Shown here: positions 28,508 to 37,173 of the stretch, in pieces
How positions within the stretch are numbered: the first letter of the stretch is position 1
How the letters are laid out: every line of letters begins with the position of its first letter
Origin: Burkholderia multivorans ATCC BAA-247
GTDB lineage: Bacteria; Pseudomonadota; Gammaproteobacteria; Burkholderiales; Burkholderiaceae
DNA length: 64,000 nt
Direction: 5' to 3'
NCBI RefSeq assembly: GCF_000959525.1
Contig: NZ_CP009832.1
Span: 2,294,001-2,358,000, forward strand
Translations under genes and position numbers: made by a program
The notes under the pieces: generated by a model
What the model was told of the DNA's origin: nothing
Seen by the model: the letters and a program-made list of their open reading frames with translations, nothing else
Database searches by the model: none

Positions 28508-28792
28508 TCACTTCTCCCCGAACAGTCGCTTCGCGTTCCGACGCAGCAGCACCTCGAGGTACTGCGAGCCGATGATGCCGAGCGCACTGCCAAGACCGAG
28601 CAGCGCGATCGGCGGCAGATCCGGGATTTGCAACAGCGCCAAGCCGGCGACCATCGACGTCGCCGAACCCAATACCGCTCTGCCGGCGACCAGCCGGAAC
28701 GTCAGCTGCTCGCTGCCGACCAGCACCTTCGCGATACCAATCAGTCCGCCCATGATGATCAGCTCCAGAATGGTTTTCTCGTGGTCCTGCAT
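28508..28792 (-). CDS. Phage holin
   Basis: A 94-aa membrane protein with about three hydrophobic segments (LELIIMGGLIGIAKVLV, VLGSATSMVAGLALLQI, PIALLGLGSALGIIG) and a basic C-terminal tail (LRRNAKRLFGEK). It lies directly before the endolysin in the lysis cassette and sets lysis timing by forming membrane holes. The ATG follows GGGGGTGG. Confidence 0.82.
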   Translation of the reverse strand: MQDHEKTILELIIMGGLIGIAKVLVGSEQLTFRLVAGRAVLGSATSMVAGLALLQIPDLPPIALLGLGSALGIIGSQYLEVLLRRNAKRLFGEK

Positions 28793-28810
28793 TCCACCCC
28801 CGCAATAAAA

Positions 28811-28842
28811 GAAAAAGCCGCCCGAGTTGCCCCGAGGCGGCT
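28811..28842 (-). terminator. Rho-independent terminator after tail gene D
   Basis: On the minus strand AGCCGCC pairs with GGCGGCT and is followed by TTTTTC. It lies between the end of the gpD-like tail gene and the holin start, so it separates tail from lysis genes or attenuates between them. Confidence 0.75.
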
Positions 28843-28866
28843 GCCAGAAATTGATGCACGTGCGTG

Positions 28867-29919
28867 TTACTTCGGCGGCGACGGTACGACCAGGTCGACT
28901 TTCTTCGTCGGCTTCTTGCGATGGCCGACCTTCGCCTTGCCCTTGTTGCCGGCGTTCAGCACCACCGACGTCTCCCACCCGTTACCGGCATAGGTGTGTC
29001 GAACGGAATCGACCAGAAAATCCCCATCCGCCTCCTGCTTGAAACCGGACAGCTTCACAGTCTTCTCGGCTGATATGTCCGTACGCCCCTTCATTCGCAG
29101 TACGCTGCGCGCGGTGTGCCGGTTCAGCTTCTCAAGACGCGACTTCGCGGCGCTCTTCGCGGCCTCCGGACTGGCGAACGCATGGCGCTCGGTGTGCACG
29201 GCGGCGGCGCCGGGCGGAGCGTCGGGATTCGGGATCGTCAGGTCGATCTTCTTCCCCGTTTTCTTGTCGTGCACCTTCGTCCGTACAGCAACGAAGCTCG
29301 CACGATCAGGAAACGAGATCTCGTAGTCCGTCAGATCGTCCGGCGTCAGGGTGATGGCAGGCAACGGCTTGCCGCTGGCGCTCTTACCGCCGCCGATCGG
29401 CCCGACGATCAGCTTGCCCGCCTTCACCGTCGCCGTCGCGCCATACTGCCGCGCGATGCGCGTGATGAAATGCAGGTCGCTCTCGCCGAACTGATCGGCG
29501 CGCGGCACGGCCGCGTCGACCGAACACGCGGCGACCCATTTGTTGCGACGCGCGACGTCGCCGACGATGTCGGCCAGCTTCACGTTCGTCCAGCTGCCGT
29601 TGCGCTGCGTCTTCGACGTCGCCCGCATGTTGGCCGGTCGACCGCGGATAACCAGCGTCGCCGGCGGCCCACGCAGCACGATCTCGTCCACCGCATACTC
29701 GCCGAGCATCGTCAGCCCTTGCCCTTCCCATCCGAGCGAGATCTTCAACGTCGCGCCCTTCGGCGGAAACCGCACCTTGCCGTCGCGGTCGTCCAGCTCG
29801 ATCTCGCACTCGTCCGCCTCAAGGCCCGGCTTGTCGGTCGTCTGGATCCGCAACACGCGGTCCTGAATCACACGCGTGATGTCGTCGCCGTTCGCGACGA
29901 CCTGAAAAATTGCTCGCAT
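28867..29919 (-). CDS. Tail protein gpD (P2 late control D family)
   Basis: A 350-aa P2 gpD-like protein, which trims the baseplate hub and spike like VgrG/gp27. Family segments include GLEADECEIELDDRDGKVRF, GESDLHFITRIARQYGATAT and LSGFKQEADGDFLVDSVRHT. A Lys/Pro-rich C-terminus ends it. It is the last tail gene of the late operon. Confidence 0.92.
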   Translation of the reverse strand: MRAIFQVVANGDDITRVIQDRVLRIQTTDKPGLEADECEIELDDRDGKVRFPPKGATLKISLGWEGQGLTMLGEYAVDEIVLRGPPATLVIRGRPANMRATSKTQRNGSWTNVKLADIVGDVARRNKWVAACSVDAAVPRADQFGESDLHFITRIARQYGATATVKAGKLIVGPIGGGKSASGKPLPAITLTPDDLTDYEISFPDRASFVAVRTKVHDKKTGKKIDLTIPNPDAPPGAAAVHTERHAFASPEAAKSAAKSRLEKLNRHTARSVLRMKGRTDISAEKTVKLSGFKQEADGDFLVDSVRHTYAGNGWETSVVLNAGNKGKAKVGHRKKPTKKVDLVVPSPPK

Positions 29920-29929
29920 CGCCCCTCCC

Positions 29930-30136
29930 TCACGACCAGAGCTGAATCGGTTCGTCGCGCGGCGTGTCGAGATCCGGCATCGTGATCAACACGCCGGATC
30001 GAAACGGCTGCGGCTCGCGCGCGAGACCGGGATTGGCTTCGTACACCGCCTCGACGGTGCCCTTCAACGTCCCGTAGTGGGCGTAGCAGAGGGTGTCGAG
30101 GATGTCCCCGTCAGAGGTTCGCAAAATCTTCGCCAT
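29930..30136 (-). CDS. Tail protein gpX (LysM-like)
   Basis: A 68-aa P2 gpX-type protein: ILRTSDGDILDTLCYAHYG, then EAVYEANPGLA and a C-terminal FRSGVLITMPDL. These are the features of the small LysM-like tail protein. It overlaps the end of the U-like gene by 26 bases. The ATG at 30136 is chosen within a longer open frame. Confidence 0.88.
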   Translation of the reverse strand: MAKILRTSDGDILDTLCYAHYGTLKGTVEAVYEANPGLAREPQPFRSGVLITMPDLDTPRDEPIQLWS

Positions 30137-30992
30137 AGCGGCCGAACTCCAGACTGTAGGTTTGCTTGCGCGGCGCACCGTCGGACATCAGCGCCTCCTG
30201 CTCTTCATCGACGCTGTGCAGATACCAGCGCCCGAGCACGTCGCCCGTGCCGGCCGTGAGCTGCACCGGCTTCAACTTCGCGCCGATCGCGCGCAGCGCC
30301 TCCAGCTGGCGGAAGCCGGCACCGAGCGACGGAAACACGACGCCCGACAGCGTGATCGTGTCGCCGCCCTGACTCACCGGCTGCTGCGCTTCCTCGCGAT
30401 TCAAGCGCTCCTGCGACGCAATCTTGAAGCGCGTCGAGCGCCGCAGCTTGTCGTACGCCGCCGTCGACAGCCCGAAGTGAAACGCGTCCCCGTCATCGGT
30501 CGACAGCGTCAGCAGATGAGGGGTAGACGACGTCGCGCTGTCGAACAGGCCGGAGAAGATGGAGCTCAGCCCCGTCGTCTGTGCGAACGACTGCAATGCG
30601 CCCATCGTCTGCTCGCCGACCAGTGCGGTGAACTGCGTTTTCGCGTCACCCAACGCGCCCATGACGGACTGCGCAGCCGACTGGATCAACGGATGATTGA
30701 CACCGCCGACCATCTTCAGCACGCCGCTGACGGCCGCACCGGTTGCCGAGAAACTGCGCATTACCGTACCGATCTGCGGACTGAGGTCGCCGGCCACCGA
30801 CAGCAGACTCGTCGCACCGCGCAGCAGGTCCGCGGCCGACGTGAGGTTGCCCGTCGCGAGCTTCGTCAACGTGTCGACGGTGTTCTGGCTCGCACTGCGA
30901 TTCCGATCGAACACGCGCACCACGTGCCGAACGCGTTCCGACGCAATACTGGCCTGCGTCGCCGCCTGCGTCACACTGGAAATGAAGTCCAT
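30111..30992 (-). CDS. Tail completion protein gpU-like (long form)
   Basis: A 293-aa protein. The last ~130 residues match P2 gpU (LKPVQLTAGTGDVLGRWYL… QTYSLEFGRYGEDF). The N-terminal ~160 residues are an extra helical region rich in Ala/Ser/Thr, making it about twice the length of P2 gpU (159 aa). It probably caps the tail tube at the head-proximal end. Confidence 0.85.
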   Translation of the reverse strand: MDFISSVTQAATQASIASERVRHVVRVFDRNRSASQNTVDTLTKLATGNLTSAADLLRGATSLLSVAGDLSPQIGTVMRSFSATGAAVSGVLKMVGGVNHPLIQSAAQSVMGALGDAKTQFTALVGEQTMGALQSFAQTTGLSSIFSGLFDSATSSTPHLLTLSTDDGDAFHFGLSTAAYDKLRRSTRFKIASQERLNREEAQQPVSQGGDTITLSGVVFPSLGAGFRQLEALRAIGAKLKPVQLTAGTGDVLGRWYLHSVDEEQEALMSDGAPRKQTYSLEFGRYGEDFANL

Positions 30993-31002
30993 CTACCACC
31001 CC

Positions 31003-33420
31003 TTACAGATGCGGTGCATCGAACATCGCCGACCGGTTGCTCTTGTCGAGCGTCTCGGTCATCGTCCGCTGAATCAGCGGGTTGATGCGGGCGAGCAGCT
31101 TGTCCGCGATCTCGGCGTCCGAACTGCCCTCGACCTTGATGTGGAACACCGGAGCGAACGAGTTTTGTTGCTCGACCTTGAAGGGACGCGACTGCGGCGA
31201 ATCCGCGCCCGACGCGACCTTTGCAGCGGCCTTCGCTGCGTCACTGTCGTCCGCCTTCGGCCCGGTCGCCCATCGCGCGATCGCGCCAAGTAACTTTCCG
31301 CCGGCGAACGTACCGACTGCACCGCCAAGCACCCCGCCGATCGCGGCACCGATCGGGCCGCCGAGCATGCCGATACCCGCACCGAGCTTCGCTCCAACGA
31401 CGCCACCGGCGAGCGAGCCGCCGATGCTGGCGTACCCTTCCGCCTTCCTCGCGATCGGCTGGTCGCTGCGTGCGACCGCGTATGCGTCCTTCGCCGCGAA
31501 CGCGATCTTCAGGACGCTGCCGGCGATCGCGAGCTTCCCCGCGTACGGTGCAATGCGGCCGGCGACCGTACGAAACGCGCCGATGACGCGCCCGAGTCGT
31601 CCGCTCGACGCGCGACCAGCTGTCGAGCCGCCGCCGGCAAGGTCGCCGAGCAGATCGCCCGCTGCGCCGGCGATGCCGCCACCGAGACCGCCGCCCGGCA
31701 GGTTCACGACGAATACGCGTTGCACGCCCCCGGCCGCACCGCTCAACGCGTCGAGCGCCTTGCCAAGCCGTCCGCCGGCAGTGCCGCCACCAGGTGCACC
31801 ACCACCGCCACGTCGAGCCATCCAGCCGCCGCGCAGAATGTCGAATACGCCGCGCCCCATGTTCCAAGCAGCACGTGCGCCACGAACGGCAATCGCCGTG
31901 CCGATGACGCCGACGACCGCCGCGGTCGCTCCTGGGGCTGCATCGGATGCGTGCTGCACAGTTTCGCCCGCGCGCTTCGCGACCTTGCCGGCGCGATCCG
32001 TCACCGGCCGCAGCGCATCGCCGATACTGCGCATCGCGTCGTCCCACTGCTGGACAACCTCGCTCCAGATCTGCTTCGACGTTGCCCGCCGATCAGCCAG
32101 ATCCTTGTCGATCTCGCCGCTCGCATCTGCCGCGTTGCGCTTAAGCTTCTGATACAGATCGGCGTTCTGCATGTAGGCGGTGAGCGCCGCCTTGACCTGC
32201 ATGTCGTTGAACAGGTCGCCGGTCTTCATCGTGTCCTCGAAGGCCCGCATCTGCGCCTGACGCTTGGCGGGATCCAGCTCGCTGTTGAGCTGCTTCGCCA
32301 CCGCTGCCAGCTGCGCCGCCTTCTTCGGATCGACACGCTCGATGTAGGCCCGCGCGAGAACGAACGACGCCTCCAGCGGCGACCATCCCTTGTTGATCGC
32401 CTCCTTCATCTTCGCTTCGTAGTCGACGCCGGCCTTCTTGTAGTTGCGCTCGGTCTCGCCCGACCCGATCTTCGAAAACCAGTTCTTCAGGTTATTCGCC
32501 GCCTCGTCTGCGTTGCCGGCAGTCTTCATCTGGACCTGCAGCATTGCGCCGAGCTGCGTCACCGAATCCTGCCCCGTGATGCCGAGCTTCTTCATTTCGG
32601 CCAACAGCACCGGGAACCATCGGGCCATGTCGACCGATTCGAACGAGCCCTCCTTGCCGAGATACGCGATCGCCTCGAGCGCCTTCATCATCGCCTTGGG
32701 ATCCTTGATGTCAGCGTTCTGCTGCAGCGCCTGAATCATCTGCGCAGTCTCGACGCTGGACGCTCCCTGACCTACCGAGAATTTCGTGACGGCCGGGCCG
32801 AAGTTCAGCGCCCGGTCGACGTCCATCCCGGCCGCAACCATCTGGTTGACCGCATCGGCCAGCTCGTTGCGCCCCATACCGTTCGACAATGCGTCACGAC
32901 GGATGCGCTCGGACATCGCGCGCTCCTGCTCCGTGCGCGCGATGCCGGCCTTGATCGCGATGTCGCGGATGATCGCCTGATACTGCGCCGACACCGTGGT
33001 CGGCACCGCGACGGCCGCACCGAGCTTCACGGCGTCGCGGGCTGCATCACGCATGCCGTCGCGGCCGGCAGCCAGACGTTCATGCCCGGCGGCTTTCAGC
33101 TCGAGCCCGCGCACGGTGCGCCCGAGTCTCGCGTACGCGCGATCGAGGCGATCGACCTCGAAGCCGGCGTCACGCAGTGCACGAACGTTGCTGTCCAGCT
33201 TGCGCCGGATTCCGTCCGCGGCGCTGTCGCCCGCCAGATGCAGCCGGCGAAACTCCTCCTGCAGCCTGATCGTCTCGCCAATCTGCCGCTGCCACATGCC
33301 GCGCTCGCTCGCTGCCTTGCGCAGCCCAACGATCTTCGAGTTCGTGTCGGCGAACGCCTTTCCGAGCGTTGCCGACACGGCACCGCCGATGACGATGCCA
33401 AGTGCAATATCGCGTGCCAT
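31003..33420 (-). CDS. Tail tape measure protein gpT
   Basis: An 805-aa tape measure. It has an N-terminal coiled coil (to about residue 130), a TP901-like core (DIAIKAGIARTEQERAMSER, GQDSVTQLGAMLQVQMKTAG), then Gly/Ala-rich hydrophobic segments (GIGMLGGPIGAAIGGVLGG) able to cross a membrane, and a short C-terminal end. Length sets tail length. A near copy of the dispersed dyad (CAAGTAACTTTC) lies at about 31287. Confidence 0.92.
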   Translation of the reverse strand: MARDIALGIVIGGAVSATLGKAFADTNSKIVGLRKAASERGMWQRQIGETIRLQEEFRRLHLAGDSAADGIRRKLDSNVRALRDAGFEVDRLDRAYARLGRTVRGLELKAAGHERLAAGRDGMRDAARDAVKLGAAVAVPTTVSAQYQAIIRDIAIKAGIARTEQERAMSERIRRDALSNGMGRNELADAVNQMVAAGMDVDRALNFGPAVTKFSVGQGASSVETAQMIQALQQNADIKDPKAMMKALEAIAYLGKEGSFESVDMARWFPVLLAEMKKLGITGQDSVTQLGAMLQVQMKTAGNADEAANNLKNWFSKIGSGETERNYKKAGVDYEAKMKEAINKGWSPLEASFVLARAYIERVDPKKAAQLAAVAKQLNSELDPAKRQAQMRAFEDTMKTGDLFNDMQVKAALTAYMQNADLYQKLKRNAADASGEIDKDLADRRATSKQIWSEVVQQWDDAMRSIGDALRPVTDRAGKVAKRAGETVQHASDAAPGATAAVVGVIGTAIAVRGARAAWNMGRGVFDILRGGWMARRGGGGAPGGGTAGGRLGKALDALSGAAGGVQRVFVVNLPGGGLGGGIAGAAGDLLGDLAGGGSTAGRASSGRLGRVIGAFRTVAGRIAPYAGKLAIAGSVLKIAFAAKDAYAVARSDQPIARKAEGYASIGGSLAGGVVGAKLGAGIGMLGGPIGAAIGGVLGGAVGTFAGGKLLGAIARWATGPKADDSDAAKAAAKVASGADSPQSRPFKVEQQNSFAPVFHIKVEGSSDAEIADKLLARINPLIQRTMTETLDKSNRSAMFDAPHL

Positions 33421-33432
33421 GTCAGTCCTCGC

Positions 33433-33510
33433 TCAATCAGTCAGCCACCACAACACGTCGTCGATCGTCATGTCGTCAACCGACTGCGGCTGCACCCCGT
33501 ACTCCTTCAT
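33433..33510 (-). CDS. Tail chaperone extension gpE' (probably made by frameshift from gpE)
   Basis: A short frame overlapping the gpE end and finishing in the characteristic DDVLWWLTD. From its own ATG it encodes only 25 aa. The frame is open further upstream through PFDPFVRLPIETVKALARR, which lies under the gpE coding region. It is in the +1 (equivalently -2) frame relative to gpE, so a programmed slip could produce an E-E' fusion as in other contractile-tailed phages. Confidence 0.62.
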   Translation of the reverse strand: MKEYGVQPQSVDDMTIDDVLWWLTD

Positions 33511-33805
33511 CAGCCGGCGAGCCAGCGCCTTCACTGTTTCGATTGGCAGCCGGACGAACGGATCGAAAGGATTCGTACGCACGCTGCATAGCGTCGTAAT
33601 CGACCATGTCCATTCCTTCGATGTCGTCGGGTGCGACGTCGGCCAGCGTCGCGAACAGCACGATCTCGCGCAGCTCGTCGTCGCCCTGCGCCTGCTTGCT
33701 CGCCGCGCGCATGTCGCGAACCTTCGGGCGGCGCATCACCAGTTCGTCGCGCACGACGCCGTCGAACGCCACGGGATACTTCAGTTTGATCTTCACGGTT
33801 TCCAC
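33476..33805 (-). CDS. Tail assembly chaperone gpE
   Basis: A 109-aa P2 gpE-like protein between the tail tube gene and the tape measure, where tail chaperones always lie. It starts METVKIKLKYPVAFDG and contains REIVLFATLADVAPDDIEGM. The C-terminus after ESFRSVR becomes low-complexity and overlaps the E' frame, as in frameshifted pairs. It helps the tube protein assemble around the tape measure. Confidence 0.85.
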   Translation of the reverse strand: METVKIKLKYPVAFDGVVRDELVMRRPKVRDMRAASKQAQGDDELREIVLFATLADVAPDDIEGMDMVDYDAMQRAYESFRSVRPAANRNSEGAGSPADEGVRGAAAVG

Positions 33806-33824
33806 TCAGCACCTCGGAAATGAC

Positions 33825-33851
33825 AAAAGGGGCGGTCAACGGGCCGCCCCT
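33825..33851 (-). terminator. Rho-independent terminator after tail tube gene
   Basis: On the minus strand AGGGGCGG pairs with CCGCCCCT around TCAACGG-type loop bases, followed by TTTTG. It lies between the FII tube gene and gpE. High expression of sheath and tube relative to the chaperone would explain a partial terminator here. Confidence 0.8.
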
Positions 33852-33888
33852 CGGGTTATCGAAAAGTTGCTTTGGCCGGCCGCGGCGT

Positions 33889-34392
33889 TCACATGCCGAG
33901 CGCCTTACGCACGTCGGCGAGCTGATCGACGCCGTCGATGACGCGGATCATGTTGAGCACGTCGATCTCGAAGATCACTGCGCCGTCGATCTCGGCCTTG
34001 TAGTACGACAGATCGGCCGTGTACTTCAGCTCCGACGTCGAGCCCGGCTTCCAGCTGCCCGGATCGTATTCGGACAGCATGCCGCGCATGATGAGCGCGA
34101 CCGACTTCACCTTGCCTCGCGTGTCGCGAAATGCACCGCGAAAGGTGGCGTTGAACGCGCTGTTGTCGGCCAGCCCGAAGAACTTCAGCACGTCACGCTC
34201 GACACTCCCCATGGTGAACGCCGCCTGCAGCCCCTCCATACCTTGGTCGACCTTGACAGGCGCGTCCATGCCGCCCGCGCGATAGTCCTCCGTCTTGATC
34301 TTCAGCTTCGGCGGACTGACCTCGGGCGCGCGGCCGGCAAAGCCGCGCCCGTCGACGTACAGCGCCATGTTGTTCAGAGTTTCCGGAACCAT
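33889..34392 (-). CDS. Major tail tube protein FII
   Basis: A 167-aa P2 FII-like tube protein: MVPETLNNMALYVDGRGFAG, then MDAPVKVDQGMEGLQAAF and a C-terminal YYKAEIDGAVIFEIDVLNMI. It stacks as hexameric rings inside the sheath. It is placed directly after the FI sheath gene. An exact dyad AAAGTTGCTTT (33863-33873) lies just past its stop. Confidence 0.93.
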   Translation of the reverse strand: MVPETLNNMALYVDGRGFAGRAPEVSPPKLKIKTEDYRAGGMDAPVKVDQGMEGLQAAFTMGSVERDVLKFFGLADNSAFNATFRGAFRDTRGKVKSVALIMRGMLSEYDPGSWKPGSTSELKYTADLSYYKAEIDGAVIFEIDVLNMIRVIDGVDQLADVRKALGM

Positions 34393-34402
34393 GCGTCACC
34401 TC

Positions 34403-35572
34403 TTACGATTGCGTGTCGAGAACTTCCGTCAGCCACTCGTTCGTGACCTCGAAGCGGAAGATCGGGTTTTCTGCGGGCGGAACGTCCGTGAATCGGATGT
34501 TCCAGTACACCTTGCCCTGCTCGAGCTGCGACGCCGAATTGAGCTTCGGGTCCGGGTACACCTCGAAGTTGATCACCGCGCCCTGATTGCGCAGATCGCG
34601 CATGAACGCCCGCAGTCCTTCGGTGACGTCCTGCACGTACGTTGCCGTAATGCCGCGATCGACCGCCCACTTATGGCCGGCCTGTACGGCGTCCATCACG
34701 ATGTCGAGCGTGCGCACGCGGGTCACGAACGACCACTTCGGATCGGCCGACAACGTGCGGTTGCCCCACAGGCGATACCCGCCGTCGCGGATGATCGTCG
34801 TGATAAACGAGTTGTTCAGCAGGTTCGCGCGGCAGGTCTCGTCGCCGTCGAGGAATTCGATCGGCCGCTTCGTGCCGCTGATGCCGACGATTTCCTTGTT
34901 CGATGGCGATGCCCAGAAGCCGATCGCCGCGTCGGTCTGGCAGAACAGGCCCGCCGCATACGCCGATGCCGGCGCGTCGACGTCCGCGTTCTTCGCCGTG
35001 TCCCAGTACCGCACGCCGGGATCGACCAGATACAGACGCTTGCTGCCGAAGTTCTTCGCGTACTGGATCGCATCCTCGTCGGTGTTGTTCGGCCCGTCGA
35101 TGATCGCGATCGCGCGCAGCTTGGCGGCAAGTTCATCGGCCGCTGTCGCGACCGGCTGCTTGGCGGTATGGCCGGGCGCGATCAGCAACCGCGGCTTCAG
35201 GTCGAACAGCGATTTGCCGTCGAGCAGCGCCTGCATGCCGGTGCGCGCACCGCCCGCGGACACGCCACCGATAATCGCGGACGTCAGTTCAGCATCGGTC
35301 TGATCGGCCGGAACGCCGACAGCCACCATGACCGTCTTGCTCTGCTTGTAGATGCCCTGAATCGCGCGCGTAATCGGGCTGGCCTCACCAAACGCGGCGA
35401 CCGCGTCATACTCACTGGTGATGCGTACCGGCACGTTCGGCGCGACGAGGTCCGGGCCGGGCGTGTAGGTGTCCACGATGCCGACGACCGATGTCGACGG
35501 GACTGCGATCGTGCGTGGCCCGGTATCGACCAGCACGGTCGTGACGCCGTGATAGAAAGAAGTAGCAGCCAT
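34403..35572 (-). CDS. Contractile tail sheath protein FI
   Basis: A 389-aa P2 FI-type sheath protein. Segments include VGIVDTYTPGPDLVAPNVPV, RLYLVDPGVRYWDTAKN and GYRLWGNRTLSADPKWSFV. It forms the contractile outer tail and shows that the phage is a myovirus. It is preceded by a terminator that isolates it from the fibre genes, so it probably has its own promoter. Confidence 0.95.
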   Translation of the reverse strand: MAATSFYHGVTTVLVDTGPRTIAVPSTSVVGIVDTYTPGPDLVAPNVPVRITSEYDAVAAFGEASPITRAIQGIYKQSKTVMVAVGVPADQTDAELTSAIIGGVSAGGARTGMQALLDGKSLFDLKPRLLIAPGHTAKQPVATAADELAAKLRAIAIIDGPNNTDEDAIQYAKNFGSKRLYLVDPGVRYWDTAKNADVDAPASAYAAGLFCQTDAAIGFWASPSNKEIVGISGTKRPIEFLDGDETCRANLLNNSFITTIIRDGGYRLWGNRTLSADPKWSFVTRVRTLDIVMDAVQAGHKWAVDRGITATYVQDVTEGLRAFMRDLRNQGAVINFEVYPDPKLNSASQLEQGKVYWNIRFTDVPPAENPIFRFEVTNEWLTEVLDTQS

Positions 35573-35593
35573 TCAGGTCTCCGAGAAAGCTAC

Positions 35594-35619
35594 AAAAAAG
35601 GCCGCTCGACGAGCGGCCT
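35594..35619 (-). terminator. Rho-independent terminator after fibre genes
   Basis: Minus strand AGGCCGCTCG/CGAGCGGCCT is a nearly loopless perfect stem followed by TTTTTT. It lies between the fibre assembly gene and the sheath gene. Confidence 0.85.
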
Positions 35620-35653
35620 GACAGTGCATAAACGTGGTAGCGCAGTCGATTCA

Positions 35654-36091
35654 TCACTGCGCCTGCGTTGCGAACGGTGGAGGCGCCGGTAGCGCCACGT
35701 TCGGCCAGCCGGGCAACTCGCTGGAATCGCGAAGGGATTGCCGATACCGCAGCAGCAAGGCGAATTGGTCGGCGGTCAGTGTTGTCCCGTCACCCAGCAA
35801 TTTTTCGTCTTGATGGCGAGAGACAAGCCAATCGGTCGCACGCAAAGCAGCATCGCGGGCTACGCGCATCGCGGCCGCCAACTGCTCGCGGGTTTGCTTC
35901 GGCGGATCGATCAGAATGGGTTTTTGCGCGTCATCGATCGCCATCGTCTTTCCGGCAGCCATTCCCGCGATGAGCATACGGTGTTGCTCCGGCGTTATCT
36001 CGACGAAGCTGAGACCGTCCGGTCGCGACTCATCGTCGAAAAAGGACTGAATTCGACGCTGCTCGTCGTAACCTGCATAAATTCGCGCCAT
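35654..36091 (-). CDS. Tail fibre assembly protein
   Basis: A 145-aa protein following the fibre gene. The C-terminal half (RVARDAALRATDWLVSRHQD… FALLLRYRQSLRD) matches tail fibre assembly chaperones of P2/Mu type. The N-terminal half is variable. The ATG at 36091 is two bases past the fibre stop; the longer open frame to 36427 is a shadow of the fibre gene. Confidence 0.82.
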   Translation of the reverse strand: MARIYAGYDEQRRIQSFFDDESRPDGLSFVEITPEQHRMLIAGMAAGKTMAIDDAQKPILIDPPKQTREQLAAAMRVARDAALRATDWLVSRHQDEKLLGDGTTLTADQFALLLRYRQSLRDSSELPGWPNVALPAPPPFATQAQ

Positions 36092-36093
36092 CG

Positions 36094-37173
36094 TCATTTC
36101 CCCAGAACTCGCCAGTAAACGATCCAGCCCGGCTGCGTCATACCGCTGTCGTTGAACACCTTGAACCGCACGCCGTCCTGCGTGAGCGATCCATTCAGGA
36201 GAATAACCATCGCCGCACCACCTCCGGCGTGGTTCGCCACCGCGTTGAGCGCTGCGTTCGGAAAGCGCTTCGGAAATACGATTGTGACCTCTCCGTTTGC
36301 GTCGGTTGCTGCGATTCCCCACTTTTCGATCAGGCCACCGGGCAGTCGCTGACTTCCATTCACGTCCAGCGTCGCGTCGAAGGAGAAACTCCACTGCAAC
36401 GCGGCTGACCCGCCCATGACTTCCCAATTGCTCGGCGCGTATGCCGAGATCGCAAGGCTATCGCCGGGACCTACCACGATCGACGTTACGGTGCCCCCCA
36501 AAGCCGAAAACCTGTCGCTTCCCGCCGTCTGAATCGTCACGGAATAAGCCGATGCGTTGTAGAAGCGCATCCCCACTCCGGACGGGAAGGTTTTAACGGC
36601 GGGGAGCACCTGTGTGAACGCGCTCGAGTTGCCATACAAGACAACGTCAGCGCCCGCATGCGTGATGTCCATGGCGACCGGAGCGCTGATAGTCTTCATA
36701 CTCGACGCACTCCCGAGTGCCCGCTGTACCGCAGCCATCGTCGCCAGCCTCGAGCTGCTGTCGAACTGTGGCGGCGTCGGAGCTTTCGGTGCGCCACTGA
36801 ATTCGGGCGAATCAAGTGCCGCCTTAAGCGCGAGTGCATTCGTGATCGTCGTCGCAAAATTCGGATCGTTGCCGAGCGCCTTCGCTAGCTCACTGAGCGT
36901 ATCGAGCGTTTCGGGTGACTGGGCAACGAGCGCGGCCAACTTCTCGGCCAGATCCGCATGCGTCGCATACTGCGGATGCGGGTCGGCCGCCGCCACGTGT
37001 GCGTCAAAGTCACTTTGCCCCGCCTCGAGGACCTTTTTCAGATAGCGCGTGCGGTTCGCGAGTTGCTTTGCTTGCAGGTTGTCGATACCGTCCGGACCGG
37101 CCTCCACGCGGTCGGAAGTTTCGAGCTGATAGATCCCGTCTTCCCATCGCTCGATCTCAACAAGGTTAGTCAT
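36094..37173 (-). CDS. Tail fibre protein gpH-like
   Basis: A 359-aa fibre. The N-terminus (LVEIERWEDGIYQLETSDRV) attaches to the baseplate. It is followed by helical stalk sequence (DPHPQYATHADLAEKL) and a Ser/Ala-rich region. The C-terminal domain (KRFPNAALNAVANHAGGGAA) resembles receptor-binding tips. The start overlaps the gpI stop by four bases. An exact dyad AAAGTCACTTT lies at 37006-37016. Confidence 0.87.
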   Translation of the reverse strand: MTNLVEIERWEDGIYQLETSDRVEAGPDGIDNLQAKQLANRTRYLKKVLEAGQSDFDAHVAAADPHPQYATHADLAEKLAALVAQSPETLDTLSELAKALGNDPNFATTITNALALKAALDSPEFSGAPKAPTPPQFDSSSRLATMAAVQRALGSASSMKTISAPVAMDITHAGADVVLYGNSSAFTQVLPAVKTFPSGVGMRFYNASAYSVTIQTAGSDRFSALGGTVTSIVVGPGDSLAISAYAPSNWEVMGGSAALQWSFSFDATLDVNGSQRLPGGLIEKWGIAATDANGEVTIVFPKRFPNAALNAVANHAGGGAAMVILLNGSLTQDGVRFKVFNDSGMTQPGWIVYWRVLGK

